The notes under the pieces were generated by a model. It searched no databases, was not told where the DNA came from, and saw nothing but the letters and a program-made list of their open reading frames with translations. The translations under genes were made by a program, and so were the position numbers. 64,000 nt of DNA from Providencia huaxiensis (GTDB lineage Bacteria > Pseudomonadota > Gammaproteobacteria > Enterobacterales > Enterobacteriaceae): assembly GCF_002843235.3 (NCBI RefSeq), contig NZ_CP031123.2:2108001-2172000 (forward strand), given 5' to 3'. Position 1 is the stretch's first letter. Each line of letters opens with the position of its first letter. This document shows, piece by piece, positions 40,807 to 50,461 of this stretch.

Positions 40807-41967
40807 TCACTTGTTACTCAATATCAATAACTGGTATTGGGAACTAATTCTATCAACAACCTCGGGATATTTCTCTAACCCACAAAGCTCAACAACCGCT
40901 TGATATATACCTTTATCAGCTATTAACTTTGCCATTTTATTTGCTTGAGGATCGGCTTCACATCTGAAATGCAATGCGGCAGCAATTCCTATGATCAGAT
41001 TTTCATTTGGTAATTGATATTCTAATGTGCCTAGCAAAGGCTTAATTAAGCGATCATTAGAACTTAACTTTCTTATAGGCTGTCGCCCAACTCGACTAAC
41101 ATCATCTTTTAAATATGGGTTTGCAAAGCGACTTAGTATTTTATCTATGTATTGATTATGTATTTGTGAATCAAAACCATAACGTTGAATTAAAACTTGT
41201 CCACTTTCTTGCATAGCCGATTTAACAACAGTATAGATCCTCAAATCTCCAATTGCCTCGCTAATTGTCTGGTATCCATATCGCTGCCCTAAATACGCTG
41301 TCATTGCATGACCTGTATTTAATGTAAATAGTTTACGTTCAACAAATGCCATTAGATTGTTCGTCAATTCCATTCCATCGATAATAGGAATATCACCAAC
41401 AAATTGTGTTCGGTCAACAATCCACTCGCTAAAGGATTCGACAGTAACATCAAGTGGGTCATCATTCGCTGCATCCATCGGAGGAACGATCCGGTCAACT
41501 GCGGAGTCTACAAAACCAATATGTTGGTCAACCCATTGATGTAATTCTTCCGGCAAATGAACCAACACATGTTGTTTTAATTGGCTAGTTCCCCTTACCA
41601 TATTTTCACATGCAATTATATTGAGTGGCTGGTTATTTCCCTGCGATTTTCTATAAACTATGCCTTTAGCTATGGTTGACGCTATTTTTTCAAGTACTTG
41701 TGGCCCGACAGCAGTTGTAAGCATATCCGCTGTTGCAATAAACTCTATCGTTTTAGGGTCATTACTATTAACAGCGTGAATGTGTTGGACTTTCTCAATA
41801 CGATTTTCCTGACCAACCACGTGAACATTATAAGATTGCTGATGCGCGAGTTGGTCAATTAATGGCTGATTAACATCCGTAAAAGTCACTTGTGAATTTG
41901 CGTCTGCTAATAATTTACCAATAAACCCACGGCCTATATTTCCTGCACCAAAGTGAATGACTTTCAT
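40807..41967 (-). CDS. mtlD: Mannitol-1-phosphate 5-dehydrogenase MtlD
   Basis: A 386-residue long-chain polyol dehydrogenase that oxidises mannitol-1-phosphate to fructose-6-phosphate with NAD+. The Rossmann motif is at the start ([15 protein letters not shown]), and the catalytic region includes the Lys/Asn/His segment ([16 protein letters not shown], about 212-227). Length is close to the E. coli protein (382). It is 11 nt downstream of mtlA. Confidence 0.97.
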   Translation of the reverse strand: MKVIHFGAGNIGRGFIGKLLADANSQVTFTDVNQPLIDQLAHQQSYNVHVVGQENRIEKVQHIHAVNSNDPKTIEFIATADMLTTAVGPQVLEKIASTIAKGIVYRKSQGNNQPLNIIACENMVRGTSQLKQHVLVHLPEELHQWVDQHIGFVDSAVDRIVPPMDAANDDPLDVTVESFSEWIVDRTQFVGDIPIIDGMELTNNLMAFVERKLFTLNTGHAMTAYLGQRYGYQTISEAIGDLRIYTVVKSAMQESGQVLIQRYGFDSQIHNQYIDKILSRFANPYLKDDVSRVGRQPIRKLSSNDRLIKPLLGTLEYQLPNENLIIGIAAALHFRCEADPQANKMAKLIADKGIYQAVVELCGLEKYPEVVDRISSQYQLLILSNK

Positions 41968-41978
41968 TATTATTCTCC

Positions 41979-43928
41979 TTATGCTGCACTTTGAGACGCT
42001 AAAATTTCGAGTACTTCCTGAACATCTTGGGTTTCACATAAACGCTCAATAACCCCATCTTCATCTAAAGCGGAAGTAATTCGTGTGATAACTTCAATGT
42101 GCTCATTATTTTGTGCGGCAATACCAATAACTAGGCGGGCAATTTCATCGGGTTCTTCACCAAATTGTACGCCTTCGGGGTATTGGCAAATAACAATGCC
42201 GGTTTTTAATACGCGGTCTTTGGCTTCTATCGTTCCGTGAGGTACCGCAATAGACTCGCCAAGATATGTGGGAGTTAGTTTTTCGCGAGCTAACATCGCC
42301 TCAATATAGTCAGGCTCAACATAGCCACCCTCAACTAATTTTTGCCCCGCAAATTGGATGGCTTGCGTTTTATTCTGTGCAGATAGGTTTAAATGAATAT
42401 GCTTTGCACTCAATGTAAATATCGCATCATCATAATTTTCTATTTCATAGGATTCATCATTTGCTGCAATAATCGTTTGCTTAATCAGTCGTCCGTCATT
42501 CGCAGCTTTAGGATTTTTTTTAGCTATTAAATTGGTGACTAGATCATTATACGTTTGGCTATCTAAGAAGTTTGTTAAAGAAATATGCATTGCATTTGGC
42601 GCAAATGACTGTGCCCTTTGTGTTAGATCTCTATGAGTAATAACAATATCAACGTTATCTGGCAGGTCGTTAATTGCCATATTAGTGACTGCAATATCGA
42701 TTAAGCCTGCATCTCGTACTTTTTTGGCTAATACCCCGGCCCCCATTGCACTTGACCCCATGCCTGCATCGCAAGCAACAATAATGTTGCGCACTTGAGC
42801 TAAATTGATAGAGATATCTTTACTGGTTGAGCTTGTTGCTGATGACTTTGATTGCGTTTTCATATTGCGCATTTTTTTCGTCGCACTTTCGAGCTCATCA
42901 TCATCGCCAATTCGTGTTCGTTTTAATAAAAGCACTGAAACGATAAAAGAAACAGCTGTAGCACTTGTGACTGATAAAATAACGCCAATAAGTGATGATT
43001 TAGGGGTCATCAGTAGAACTGCAAATATTGAACCTGGTGATGCAGGAGAGACTAAGCCCGCATGAAAAAGGTTCATCACAAATACCCCTGTCATCCCTCC
43101 AAGAATTACAGCAAGAATTAATCGAGGATTCATTAAAACATACGGGAAATAAATTTCATGGATACCGCCAAAAAAGTGAATAATTGCTGCCCCTGGTGCA
43201 GATTGCTTGGCATTACCTTTACCAAAAAACATATAAGCGAGTAAAACGCCTAAACCTGGTCCAGGGTTTGCTTCAATTAAGAAAAAAATGGAGGAACCTG
43301 TTTCAGATGCTTGCTGAATACCTAACGGTGAAAAAATACCGTGATTAATAGCATTATTGAGAAATAAGATTTTTGCAGGTTCAACAAAAATAGACGTGAG
43401 TGGAAGTAAGTTATTCTCCACCATCACGTTCACACCAGCCGCTAATATTTTGGATAACCCTGCAACAAGAGGACCTATCGCTAAATAAGCCAAAATAGCT
43501 AATAACATGCCGATAATGCCAGATGAAAAATTATTCACTAACATTTCAAAACCCGTTTTAACTTTGCCTTCGATCCACAAATCAAAACGTTTTATTGCAT
43601 ATCCGCCTAATGGGCCAGCAATCATTGCCCCCATAAACATCGGCATGTCAGCACCGACAATGACCCCCATTGTTGTTATTGCACCAACTATTCCCCCCCG
43701 CTCTCCACCGACCAAACGGCCACCGGTATAACCGATTAATAGAGGGAGTAAATAGGTGATCATAGGACCAACAAGTTGAGCTAATGTCTCATTAGGCCAC
43801 CAGCCCGTTGGGATAAATAACGCGGTAATTAATCCCCAAGCGATGAAAGCACCGATATTAGGCATAACCATATTACTGAGGAAACGCCCAAAATTCTGTA
43901 CCTTTAATTTGATATTTGATGTTACCAT
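41979..43928 (-). CDS. mtlA: PTS mannitol transporter EIICBA, MtlA
   Basis: A 649-residue three-domain PTS permease. The membrane IIC domain (about 1-345) includes the [13 protein letters not shown] motif. The IIB domain has its phospho-Cys in [15 protein letters not shown] (about 391), and the C-terminal IIA domain has its phospho-His in [13 protein letters not shown] (about 561). It phosphorylates mannitol during import. The upstream region has four CRP-like sites, as expected for the heavily CRP-controlled mtl promoter. Confidence 0.97.
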   Translation of the reverse strand: MVTSNIKLKVQNFGRFLSNMVMPNIGAFIAWGLITALFIPTGWWPNETLAQLVGPMITYLLPLLIGYTGGRLVGGERGGIVGAITTMGVIVGADMPMFMGAMIAGPLGGYAIKRFDLWIEGKVKTGFEMLVNNFSSGIIGMLLAILAYLAIGPLVAGLSKILAAGVNVMVENNLLPLTSIFVEPAKILFLNNAINHGIFSPLGIQQASETGSSIFFLIEANPGPGLGVLLAYMFFGKGNAKQSAPGAAIIHFFGGIHEIYFPYVLMNPRLILAVILGGMTGVFVMNLFHAGLVSPASPGSIFAVLLMTPKSSLIGVILSVTSATAVSFIVSVLLLKRTRIGDDDELESATKKMRNMKTQSKSSATSSTSKDISINLAQVRNIIVACDAGMGSSAMGAGVLAKKVRDAGLIDIAVTNMAINDLPDNVDIVITHRDLTQRAQSFAPNAMHISLTNFLDSQTYNDLVTNLIAKKNPKAANDGRLIKQTIIAANDESYEIENYDDAIFTLSAKHIHLNLSAQNKTQAIQFAGQKLVEGGYVEPDYIEAMLAREKLTPTYLGESIAVPHGTIEAKDRVLKTGIVICQYPEGVQFGEEPDEIARLVIGIAAQNNEHIEVITRITSALDEDGVIERLCETQDVQEVLEILASQSAA

Positions 43929-44050
43929 GATAGAACCCCGTGGTACGAGAATGATAAAGTTGTAACGTTATCGCCAAATAACGTCTGTGATTTTTTCAAC
44001 TCTTTCACTCTAGCATGAGCTTTATCAGATCCGCACCACGTGGGCCTTTA

Positions 44051-44066
44051 TGTGAACAAGATCACT
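44051..44066. promoter_or_regulatory. CRP-like site 1 upstream of mtlA
   Basis: TGTGA-ACAAGA-TCACT, 123-138 bp before the mtlA start. Confidence 0.75.
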
Positions 44067-44094
44067 ATTACCCCCCGGCTCACCCCACCTTTAT

Positions 44095-44110
44095 ATTGAT
44101 GAAGATCACA
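44095..44110. promoter_or_regulatory. CRP-like site 2 upstream of mtlA
   Basis: ATTGA-TGAAGA-TCACA; the left half-site is degenerate. Confidence 0.6.
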
Positions 44111-44166
44111 TAAAATTCATGTCACTAAATTACACTGCTCTTTTTTTACACAAAAAAACCATTTTT

Positions 44167-44182
44167 AGTGATATTGGTCACA
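44167..44182. promoter_or_regulatory. CRP-like site 3 upstream of mtlA
   Basis: AGTGA-TATTGG-TCACA, one mismatch from consensus. Confidence 0.7.
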
Positions 44183-44210
44183 GCTTAAAACTCGTTATTT
44201 ATCTTAGATT

Positions 44211-44226
44211 AGTGATGAGCATCACA
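44211..44226. promoter_or_regulatory. CRP-like site 4 upstream of mtlA
   Basis: AGTGA-TGAGCA-TCACA, one mismatch from consensus. Confidence 0.7.
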
Positions 44227-44560
44227 ATTTATTTTCTATTTATCTTTTTTATCCTGTGGACTAATGTCAATTATCCAACTGTACAAGTCACTTTTTATAT
44301 TTTGTAATAAAATTACTAAACGTACTTTCTTCATTTTTCTTTGCATGCTGCAATAAATCACATTATCGTCTTTCGTAGTCAATGCCTGTTATTGCTATTT
44401 GAAAACTTCATTTTCTATTTCATTATTACCATCATCTTTTTGCGATAATCTTAAATTGAATTAACGACAACGTATTATTATCAATACATTATTTAACCTT
44501 GCTTCGTCTGGTCTTCACCGATAAATTACCTCTAATTTTCTTAATTAAAATGTGAATATC

Positions 44561-45796
44561 ATGACGTCAACCGTTATTGTTTTTCTTTTGGTTTATATTG
44601 CGATGGGCTTTGGTAAGCTACCCGGCTTCAAAGTTGATAGAACTGGCGCTGCGGTTATTGGTGCCCTAGCTATGATGGCTATTGGTAGTATTACCCCTCC
44701 CCATGCATGGAATGCTATCGATTACCGAACGATTGGGATGTTATTCGGGCTTATGGTCGTTTCTGCTTCTTTTGTTGTGTCTGGTTTTTATAGCTGGACC
44801 GCAAATAAAGTCGCAATGCTAAAAGTTTCGCCCCCGATATTACTCGCTGTTTTAATTCTTGTTGGTGGCTTTCTTTCCGCATTGCTCACTAATGATGTTG
44901 TTGTTGTCGCGATGACTCCATTATTAGTATCAATTAGTTTATCTCGCGGTTTAAACCCAATTCCTTTTTTACTTGGCTTTTGTTTCGCAGCGAATAACGG
45001 GGCCGCAGGTTCATTAATTGGTAGCCCACAAAATATGATCGCAGCACAAGGGCTTGATATCTCGTTTGTTGGCTTATTACTGGCATCAGCAATACCAGCC
45101 CTGCTTTCCTTACCATTAACATGGTTAGTACTCGTTTGGTTATATCGTCATCGTTGGTATTTGACTAAAGAAAATACGCTCTCAACTCCCCCTAAATCAA
45201 CCCAAGAAACATTAGATGTCTGGGAGACAGCAAAAGCGGGTGTCATTACTTTCGCAGTCATCATTACCTTTATTGTGACTGATATTCCTAAAGAACTTAT
45301 TGCATTAACGGCTGCTGGATTTTTATTATTAAATCGATCTATTGCCTCGAGTGATATGCTTAAACTCGTTGATGGTAATCTTTTATTACTCATCATGGGG
45401 CTATTTGTTGTCAATGCCGCTTTTGCCGCCACAGGACTACCTCAGCAATTATTAACTGATTTGCGAAACTACGGTGTGGAACTCAATAACCCATTAGCCC
45501 TATTTTTAGTGACAGGCGTCCTAAGTACTATCGTTGGAAACAACCCTTCAGTCATGCTACTCGTCCCCTTCTTAACACCTGAAGGCAATGCCGATTCGTT
45601 AGGCGCTGCTCTCGTATTGGGTTCTGGTTTTTCAAGTAACTTACTGGTCTTCGGTAGCCTTGCTGGCATTATCGTCGTTGAGCAATCAGCGGCATATGGC
45701 GTAAAAATTTCTTTCGGTGAGTTCTCTAAATCAGGGGGAATTGTCGCGCTATTGTGTATGCTATTAGCCGCTGCTTGGATTTTACTTGCGTTATAG
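44561..45796 (+). CDS. SLC13/ArsB-type anion permease
   Basis: A 411-residue membrane protein with about 10-11 hydrophobic segments. It has the duplicated motifs of the ion-transporter superfamily (LTNDVVVVAMTPLLVSISLSRGLNPIPFLLGFCFAANNGAAGSLIGSPQNM and later VGNNPSVMLLVPFL). These occur in Na+-coupled dicarboxylate, sulfate, citrate and arsenite carriers; the substrate cannot be decided. The ATG at 44561 is favoured over a GTG three codons earlier; neither has a strong ribosome-binding site. It is convergent with a cyclase-family gene and shares a terminator with it. Confidence 0.78.
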   Translation: MTSTVIVFLLVYIAMGFGKLPGFKVDRTGAAVIGALAMMAIGSITPPHAWNAIDYRTIGMLFGLMVVSASFVVSGFYSWTANKVAMLKVSPPILLAVLILVGGFLSALLTNDVVVVAMTPLLVSISLSRGLNPIPFLLGFCFAANNGAAGSLIGSPQNMIAAQGLDISFVGLLLASAIPALLSLPLTWLVLVWLYRHRWYLTKENTLSTPPKSTQETLDVWETAKAGVITFAVIITFIVTDIPKELIALTAAGFLLLNRSIASSDMLKLVDGNLLLLIMGLFVVNAAFAATGLPQQLLTDLRNYGVELNNPLALFLVTGVLSTIVGNNPSVMLLVPFLTPEGNADSLGAALVLGSGFSSNLLVFGSLAGIIVVEQSAAYGVKISFGEFSKSGGIVALLCMLLAAAWILLAL

Positions 45797-45802
45797 TCGT
45801 TT

Positions 45803-45836
45803 TAACCAATCTGCTATCACACTGGCAGATTGGTTA
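45803..45836. terminator. Bidirectional terminator
   Basis: A perfect 11-bp stem (AACCAATCTGC / GCAGATTGGTT) between the convergent permease and cyclase-family genes. Confidence 0.82.
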
Positions 45837-45848
45837 TCATTATATTTC

Positions 45849-46586
45849 CTATGGCAATATCGCAAAAGAACGAACAGGAAAACCACTGGCATTATTTGGT
45901 TTAGCGACGATATTAAAAATTACCGCGCCACGTGTAGGCACTTGGTCTAAATTAGCAAGTAATTCAACTTGGTATGTATCTTGTTCTAATACGTAATACT
46001 CACCGAGTAATGCATTATTTTTTCGAAAATCTTTTGCAGCATCAGTATCAAATGTTTCATGTCCAATCGCTTTTATACCGCGTTCTTCAAATAAAAATTT
46101 GAGTGCGTCCATTCCCCAACCCGGTATTTGGTTATTGCCCTCATCATCTTTATTATCCATAAGCTCTTGTGATGGCCAACGTTTACTCCAATCCGTACGT
46201 AATGCAACAAAACTCCCTGATTCAATTCGACCATTTTTCGCTTCAAAATTAAGGATATCATCGAGAGAAAATGCAAAGTTAGGATCTTCTTTGGCCCTTT
46301 CTGACTGGTCAATAACAATCAGTGGCAGAACAAGTTCTTTTAATTCGAGCTCATGTAAATAACGTTTCCCTTCAACGAAATGACAAGGAGCATCAATATG
46401 GGTGCCATATTGCCCTGGAAATGTAAATTGCTGTGCAAAGAAACCTTCTGGATAGCCAAATAATGTTTTAAATTCGGCAGAGTCAAACATAAAAAAATGT
46501 GGTGAGTCTTTATCGAAGCTATGTGTCAAATCAACCCATTTTTTAGATTTTATTACATTAAATGCATCTATTAATTCATTGCTCAT
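45849..46586 (-). CDS. Cyclase-family metal hydrolase (kynurenine formamidase-like)
   Basis: A 245-residue protein of the cyclase/KynB-like hydrolase family. The metal-binding motif is FPGQYGTHIDAPCHFVEG (H-x-D-x-P-x-H, about residues 58-70), preceded by the conserved WVDLTHSFDKDSPHF. A further conserved segment is IKAIGHETFDTDAA. Family members hydrolyse amides or lactones such as N-formylkynurenine and isatin. The natural substrate is unknown. Proximity to a MetQ-like binding protein on the same strand (226-nt gap) may link them, but a terminator lies between them. Confidence 0.8.
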   Translation of the reverse strand: MSNELIDAFNVIKSKKWVDLTHSFDKDSPHFFMFDSAEFKTLFGYPEGFFAQQFTFPGQYGTHIDAPCHFVEGKRYLHELELKELVLPLIVIDQSERAKEDPNFAFSLDDILNFEAKNGRIESGSFVALRTDWSKRWPSQELMDNKDDEGNNQIPGWGMDALKFLFEERGIKAIGHETFDTDAAKDFRKNNALLGEYYVLEQDTYQVELLANLDQVPTRGAVIFNIVAKPNNASGFPVRSFAILP

Positions 46587-46744
46587 ATTTTCCCCTGTCA
46601 GTTCTATTGTCTAAATAAACTTATCTACAGACTATTTTTATAATGCCTTTCCTAACCTATTAAATAACGAAAAAACATTCTGTTGTCTACAAATTCAACA
46701 CGAATCTTTTTCATATTAAATCAGTAAGATATTTAATTTATATA

Positions 46745-46776
46745 GAAAAAACCACTAATTAATAAAAATTAGTGGT
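46745..46776 (-). terminator. Terminator after the MetQ-like gene
   Basis: On the minus strand a 10-bp stem (ACCACTAATT / AATTAGTGGT) with a 6-nt loop is followed by TTTTTC, 37 nt beyond the stop. Confidence 0.88.
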
Positions 46777-46812
46777 CAACGTAATAATCAGAATAAAAAA
46801 TAGACTAGGATT

Positions 46813-47655
46813 TTATTTAGGATATTTGTTCCAGCTGTCAGGTTCAATAAAACCATCATAAATACGCTGCGAACGAATATAATCTGCGTACTCTTTAGAC
46901 TCAAAAGCTTCTTTCAAATCTTTTGCCCACTGAGCATCTAAATCTTTTTGCATAACAGTCACAATAACGCGATGCTCTAGCGGTGAATTTTCTACAACTA
47001 AACCATCAGCAATACGTTGGCCAGCACTTGCCACATAGTTACCATTCACAACAACAAAATCAACATCATCTAATAATCGCAACCCTTGTGCCGCATCGGT
47101 TTCTCGAATATCTAAGTTATATTCATTTGGGGAGATATCATTAACACTAAAACTTAATGTACTCACATCTGGATTAATTTTTATCCAACCTAACTTTTCC
47201 AAGATCCTCGCGCCACGCTCTGCATTAACGGGGTCATTAGATAACGCAACAATCATACCGTCTTTCACTTCATCCAGTGTTTTATGTTTATTTGACCGCA
47301 GACTTTGAGGCGCACTCGGTGAGTCTGTCAATGCCACCATATTAATATTATTTTTTTTGTTATAAGCCTCCATATAGGCACGGCTTTGATTTACAGAAGC
47401 ATCAATAGAGCCTTCTTCAAAAGCAGGATTTATTTGTCTATTCTGTGAAAATTGGCGCAAATTAACGGTATAACCTTTTTTCTCTAAAATCGGTACGATA
47501 CCTTTGTCTACTTGGTCAATATAATTGCCAACACCAAAACCTATTGTAATTTGTTTTTTATTAGGATTATCTTTTTCACTATTATCGCCACACCCAGCCA
47601 GCACCGCTAAAGCAGTAGTAATTAAAGATAAATTTATTAATTTTTGTTTTAACAT
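46813..47655 (-). CDS. MetQ/NlpA-family substrate-binding lipoprotein
   Basis: A 280-residue lipoprotein: signal peptide ending in the lipobox VLAGC (Cys22), then a NlpA/MetQ-type binding fold (ITIGFGVGNYIDQVDKGIVPILEKKGYTVNLRQFSQNRQINPAFEEGSIDASVNQSRAYMEAYN). It differs clearly from a housekeeping MetQ in the ligand region. It is divergent from a gene set that contains a MetN-like ATPase and MetI-like permease but no binding protein, so it is the likely binding protein of that ABC importer. The ligand is not known and need not be methionine. Confidence 0.85.
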   Translation of the reverse strand: MLKQKLINLSLITTALAVLAGCGDNSEKDNPNKKQITIGFGVGNYIDQVDKGIVPILEKKGYTVNLRQFSQNRQINPAFEEGSIDASVNQSRAYMEAYNKKNNINMVALTDSPSAPQSLRSNKHKTLDEVKDGMIVALSNDPVNAERGARILEKLGWIKINPDVSTLSFSVNDISPNEYNLDIRETDAAQGLRLLDDVDFVVVNGNYVASAGQRIADGLVVENSPLEHRVIVTVMQKDLDAQWAKDLKEAFESKEYADYIRSQRIYDGFIEPDSWNKYPK

Positions 47656-47868
47656 AGATAACAGCCCTGTAAAGATATTTTAGGCAGTATAATCATAATT
47701 AGAGAGTACAACTTAGACTATATCGTTATAACTTAATACTAAAGTAATATAAGAGTGGCATTTGATTCCTTTTGGTTATAAGCATATAACAAACAGATCG
47801 TTCGATTAGTAATGTGATTGATATGTAATGAAGGAGATAAAAAACATTTAAAAAAAGTGAGTTGCTTT

Positions 47869-48993
47869 ATGACTATTTCCTATAATGATGTAATTAATTC
47901 TTTAACTAATTTAACACCAGATTCCAGCCTAGCTAAAATTCGCCATGAACGCGCGGTGGCGACTGAAAATACTCAAGCCGTATTTGAAGCCATTTTTTCT
48001 GCACCATCGACACTTCTCACAAATAATGTGAAATATTATTTTGCCTATGAAGTTGCAAAAATGACAGGAAGTCCCCGCCTAGCTGAATTTTATTTTCAAT
48101 TAATAAACTCAATGCCTGATGAACCTCTTAGCAAACCACTGGCTACAGCAAAAGAATATCTGCAAGTTTTAACACAATCACCTAAAGATACCCATTACCA
48201 ATTAATTGCTGCGTTAGCTGAACAAGGTTGGCAAGAAAGTGACATCATTTTACTTGCTCAATTAATAACTTATGTCACCTATCAAGCTCGGCTAATCGAA
48301 GGGGTTCTGTTACTGACGAATAGTAGTCATCTTACACATAACTCACCTAAAGTTGTGGCTGGTAAATGGAACCACCAACCATTAACCCGCAAAGGAAAAC
48401 CTTCACCAACGGCTTTTACACAAGATAATTTAGGATGGGAAGCTTGGATTTCAGCAAGGGATGCAAAAACGCTATCCGTTGAAGAAGCCCAAGTCATGAA
48501 AAAATTTGGTCAATTAAACTCTGAATATTTTTTACTGCTCGCCCATCAAAGTAAAATTTTAGAGTTACGAACTTTAGTTGACCGAGGCGTGTTTTATACC
48601 TCAGAAGGGTTACCTCGCTGGGAACGTGAATTTGCTGCGGCCGTAACTAGCAAAGTTAATGGCTGCATATACTGCGCTTCTGTACATGCTAGAAAAGCCA
48701 GTCAGTATGCAAAAGAACGACGTGCTGATGTTGATAAATTACTAGCAACTGCGACGGGTTCAGTACTTGCTGAAGGTTTTGATGACAGACTCCTAGCCAT
48801 CACAGATTTAGTCGCCTCTTTATCTGCAACCCCCATCCAAGCCACACCATCACAAATTAAAGAGTTACAAAACTTGGGTTTATCTGAACTTGAATTACTT
48901 GACTTAGTTCAATCAACGGCCTTCTTTTCATGGGCGAACCGCTTAATGTTATCGCTGGGTGAGCCCTTTGAAATAGTAGAGGATAAGGAGTAA
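47869..48993 (+). CDS. CMD / alkylhydroperoxidase-domain protein (tandem fusion)
   Basis: A 374-residue protein made of two AhpD/carboxymuconolactone-decarboxylase-like halves. The first (about 1-185) lacks the redox Cys pair. The second (about 190-370) has the CxxC-type centre NGCIYCASVHARKAS (two Cys three apart plus a His), as in AhpD. It resembles the paired CMD/alkylhydroperoxidase families that accompany ABC importers and flavin-dependent oxygenases in other proteobacteria. The ATG at 47869 is chosen from the start of similarity; the ribosome-binding site is weak and AAGGAG at 47831 has no suitable start nearby. It is followed 4 nt later by a monooxygenase gene. Confidence 0.75.
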   Translation: MTISYNDVINSLTNLTPDSSLAKIRHERAVATENTQAVFEAIFSAPSTLLTNNVKYYFAYEVAKMTGSPRLAEFYFQLINSMPDEPLSKPLATAKEYLQVLTQSPKDTHYQLIAALAEQGWQESDIILLAQLITYVTYQARLIEGVLLLTNSSHLTHNSPKVVAGKWNHQPLTRKGKPSPTAFTQDNLGWEAWISARDAKTLSVEEAQVMKKFGQLNSEYFLLLAHQSKILELRTLVDRGVFYTSEGLPRWEREFAAAVTSKVNGCIYCASVHARKASQYAKERRADVDKLLATATGSVLAEGFDDRLLAITDLVASLSATPIQATPSQIKELQNLGLSELELLDLVQSTAFFSWANRLMLSLGEPFEIVEDKE

Positions 48994-48997
48994 TTCA

Positions 48998-50458
48998 ATG
49001 GAACTGATTATGGGTTTAGAGGCATTAGAAGCGCAAATAAAACAAGATTTGCAGTATTTAAATTTACCAATAACGTCTTGGTCATTATCAAAAAATAACC
49101 CTGAAAACCAAATTATTGATGTCGCTATCATTGGTGCGGGTATGTCAGGAATTACAGCCGCATTCGCTCTGAAATTACGAGGTATCAATGCAATTGTTTT
49201 CGACCAAGCCCCTGCTGGCAAAGAAGGCCCATGGCAAAGCCCTGCATTAATGGAAACATTGCGTTCCCCAAAACATGTGGTTGGCCCTGCGCTTGCATCC
49301 CCCTCTTTAACTTTTCAAGCTTGGTTTAAAGCCCAGTTTGGCATTCAAAAATGGGATGAACTCGATAAAATTCCACGTTTGCAGTGGGGAGAATATCTGC
49401 AATGGTATAAAACCATGACAGAACCCTATGTACTTAATCAATACCAATTAGTCGATGTGCAATTAAACGATAACTACCGTGAATTAATTTTTGACACTCC
49501 TAACGGTACCGTCAGGTATCAAGCGCAACATGTTATTTTATCGACGGGTATGGAGTCTTTTAGTGAAGCTAATATCCCTAGTTTTATGAATGATATCCCA
49601 ACGACCTATTGGGAACATTCATATGCAGGTACTGACTATCGTCGTTTTAAAGGCTTAGACATTGGTGTTGTTGGATATAGTGCCGGTGCGATGGATAGTT
49701 CAGCAACGGCATTAGAAAATGGTGCTAATTCAGTTGAGATTTTGATCCGCGCTAGCGACATGCCCCGAGTAAATCGAGGAAAAGTTGCTGGAAGTGCAGG
49801 ATTTACCAATGCGTATGCCTATTTTACAGATGCTCAGAAGTGGCATTACACTGATTATGTTGCCAAAGCCAAAACGCCAGCTCCTCATGGCAGCACGTTG
49901 AGAGTTTCTCGCCATAAAAATGCTTATTTCAATTTCAATACCCAAGTTAAATTTATTGAATTGAAAAATAAAAAATTGCATGTCACAACAACAACAGACA
50001 AATTCGTATTAGATTATTTAATCTTAGCAACTGGCTATCGGATTAATTGGGCCAAACACAGCGCTTTTCATCAATTATCTCCGCTAGTTAAAACATGGGG
50101 GGATGCATACACGCCATCCATTCATGAAGAAAATGCAGAGTTAGCTTCACACCCTTATTTAGGTAATCATTTTGAATTTCAAGCTAAAAACAAGTCAGAT
50201 ACATTAAAAATCAATCAGTTATATTGTTTTAACTTAAGTGCATCGCTCAGTATGGGCCCGGTCATAGGGTTAATCCCTGGAACGAATATTGGGGCAGAAC
50301 GATTGGCTGACCATATTGCAGCTCAATTGTACCTAAGCTACCAAGAGCAACACCTTGAGCAAGTTAAAACTAGCCAAGAAGCTGAATTATTGGGGGATGA
50401 GTGGCAACCCGCTGTACCGCCTTCAGAACGTGTGCAATTAGCTGATAGTGTAGAGTAG
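48998..50458 (+). CDS. Flavin-containing monooxygenase-like oxidoreductase
   Basis: A 486-residue FAD/NAD(P)-binding protein. The first Rossmann motif is in DVAIIGAGMSGITAAFALKLRG (about residues 38-59). The NADPH-binding motif is DIGVVGYSAGAMDSSATALE (about 222), with an ATG-type LILATGYRINW (about 342). This pattern fits class B flavin monooxygenases and related NADPH oxidases. The substrate is unknown. AAGGAG lies 7 nt before the ATG; it is 4 nt from the CMD gene and 3 nt from the ABC ATPase gene, so all four plus-strand genes form one operon. Confidence 0.8.
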   Translation: MELIMGLEALEAQIKQDLQYLNLPITSWSLSKNNPENQIIDVAIIGAGMSGITAAFALKLRGINAIVFDQAPAGKEGPWQSPALMETLRSPKHVVGPALASPSLTFQAWFKAQFGIQKWDELDKIPRLQWGEYLQWYKTMTEPYVLNQYQLVDVQLNDNYRELIFDTPNGTVRYQAQHVILSTGMESFSEANIPSFMNDIPTTYWEHSYAGTDYRRFKGLDIGVVGYSAGAMDSSATALENGANSVEILIRASDMPRVNRGKVAGSAGFTNAYAYFTDAQKWHYTDYVAKAKTPAPHGSTLRVSRHKNAYFNFNTQVKFIELKNKKLHVTTTTDKFVLDYLILATGYRINWAKHSAFHQLSPLVKTWGDAYTPSIHEENAELASHPYLGNHFEFQAKNKSDTLKINQLYCFNLSASLSMGPVIGLIPGTNIGAERLADHIAAQLYLSYQEQHLEQVKTSQEAELLGDEWQPAVPPSERVQLADSVE

Positions 50459-50461
50459 ATT

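Larger units (their letters stand above)
43929..44560. promoter_or_regulatory. mtlA / SLC13-permease divergent region
   Basis: A 632-bp AT-rich region. The half nearer mtlA contains four CRP-like sites (44051-44066, 44095-44110, 44167-44182 and 44211-44226 centres). The half nearer the plus-strand permease shows no clear motif. A 62-codon frame at 44119-44307 overlaps the CRP sites and is not considered a gene. Confidence 0.7.

Noticed and set aside
44119..44307. 62-codon hydrophobic frame between mtlA and the permease
   Set aside because: It overlaps three CRP-like sites, has no ribosome-binding site, and looks like chance translation of AT-rich DNA.
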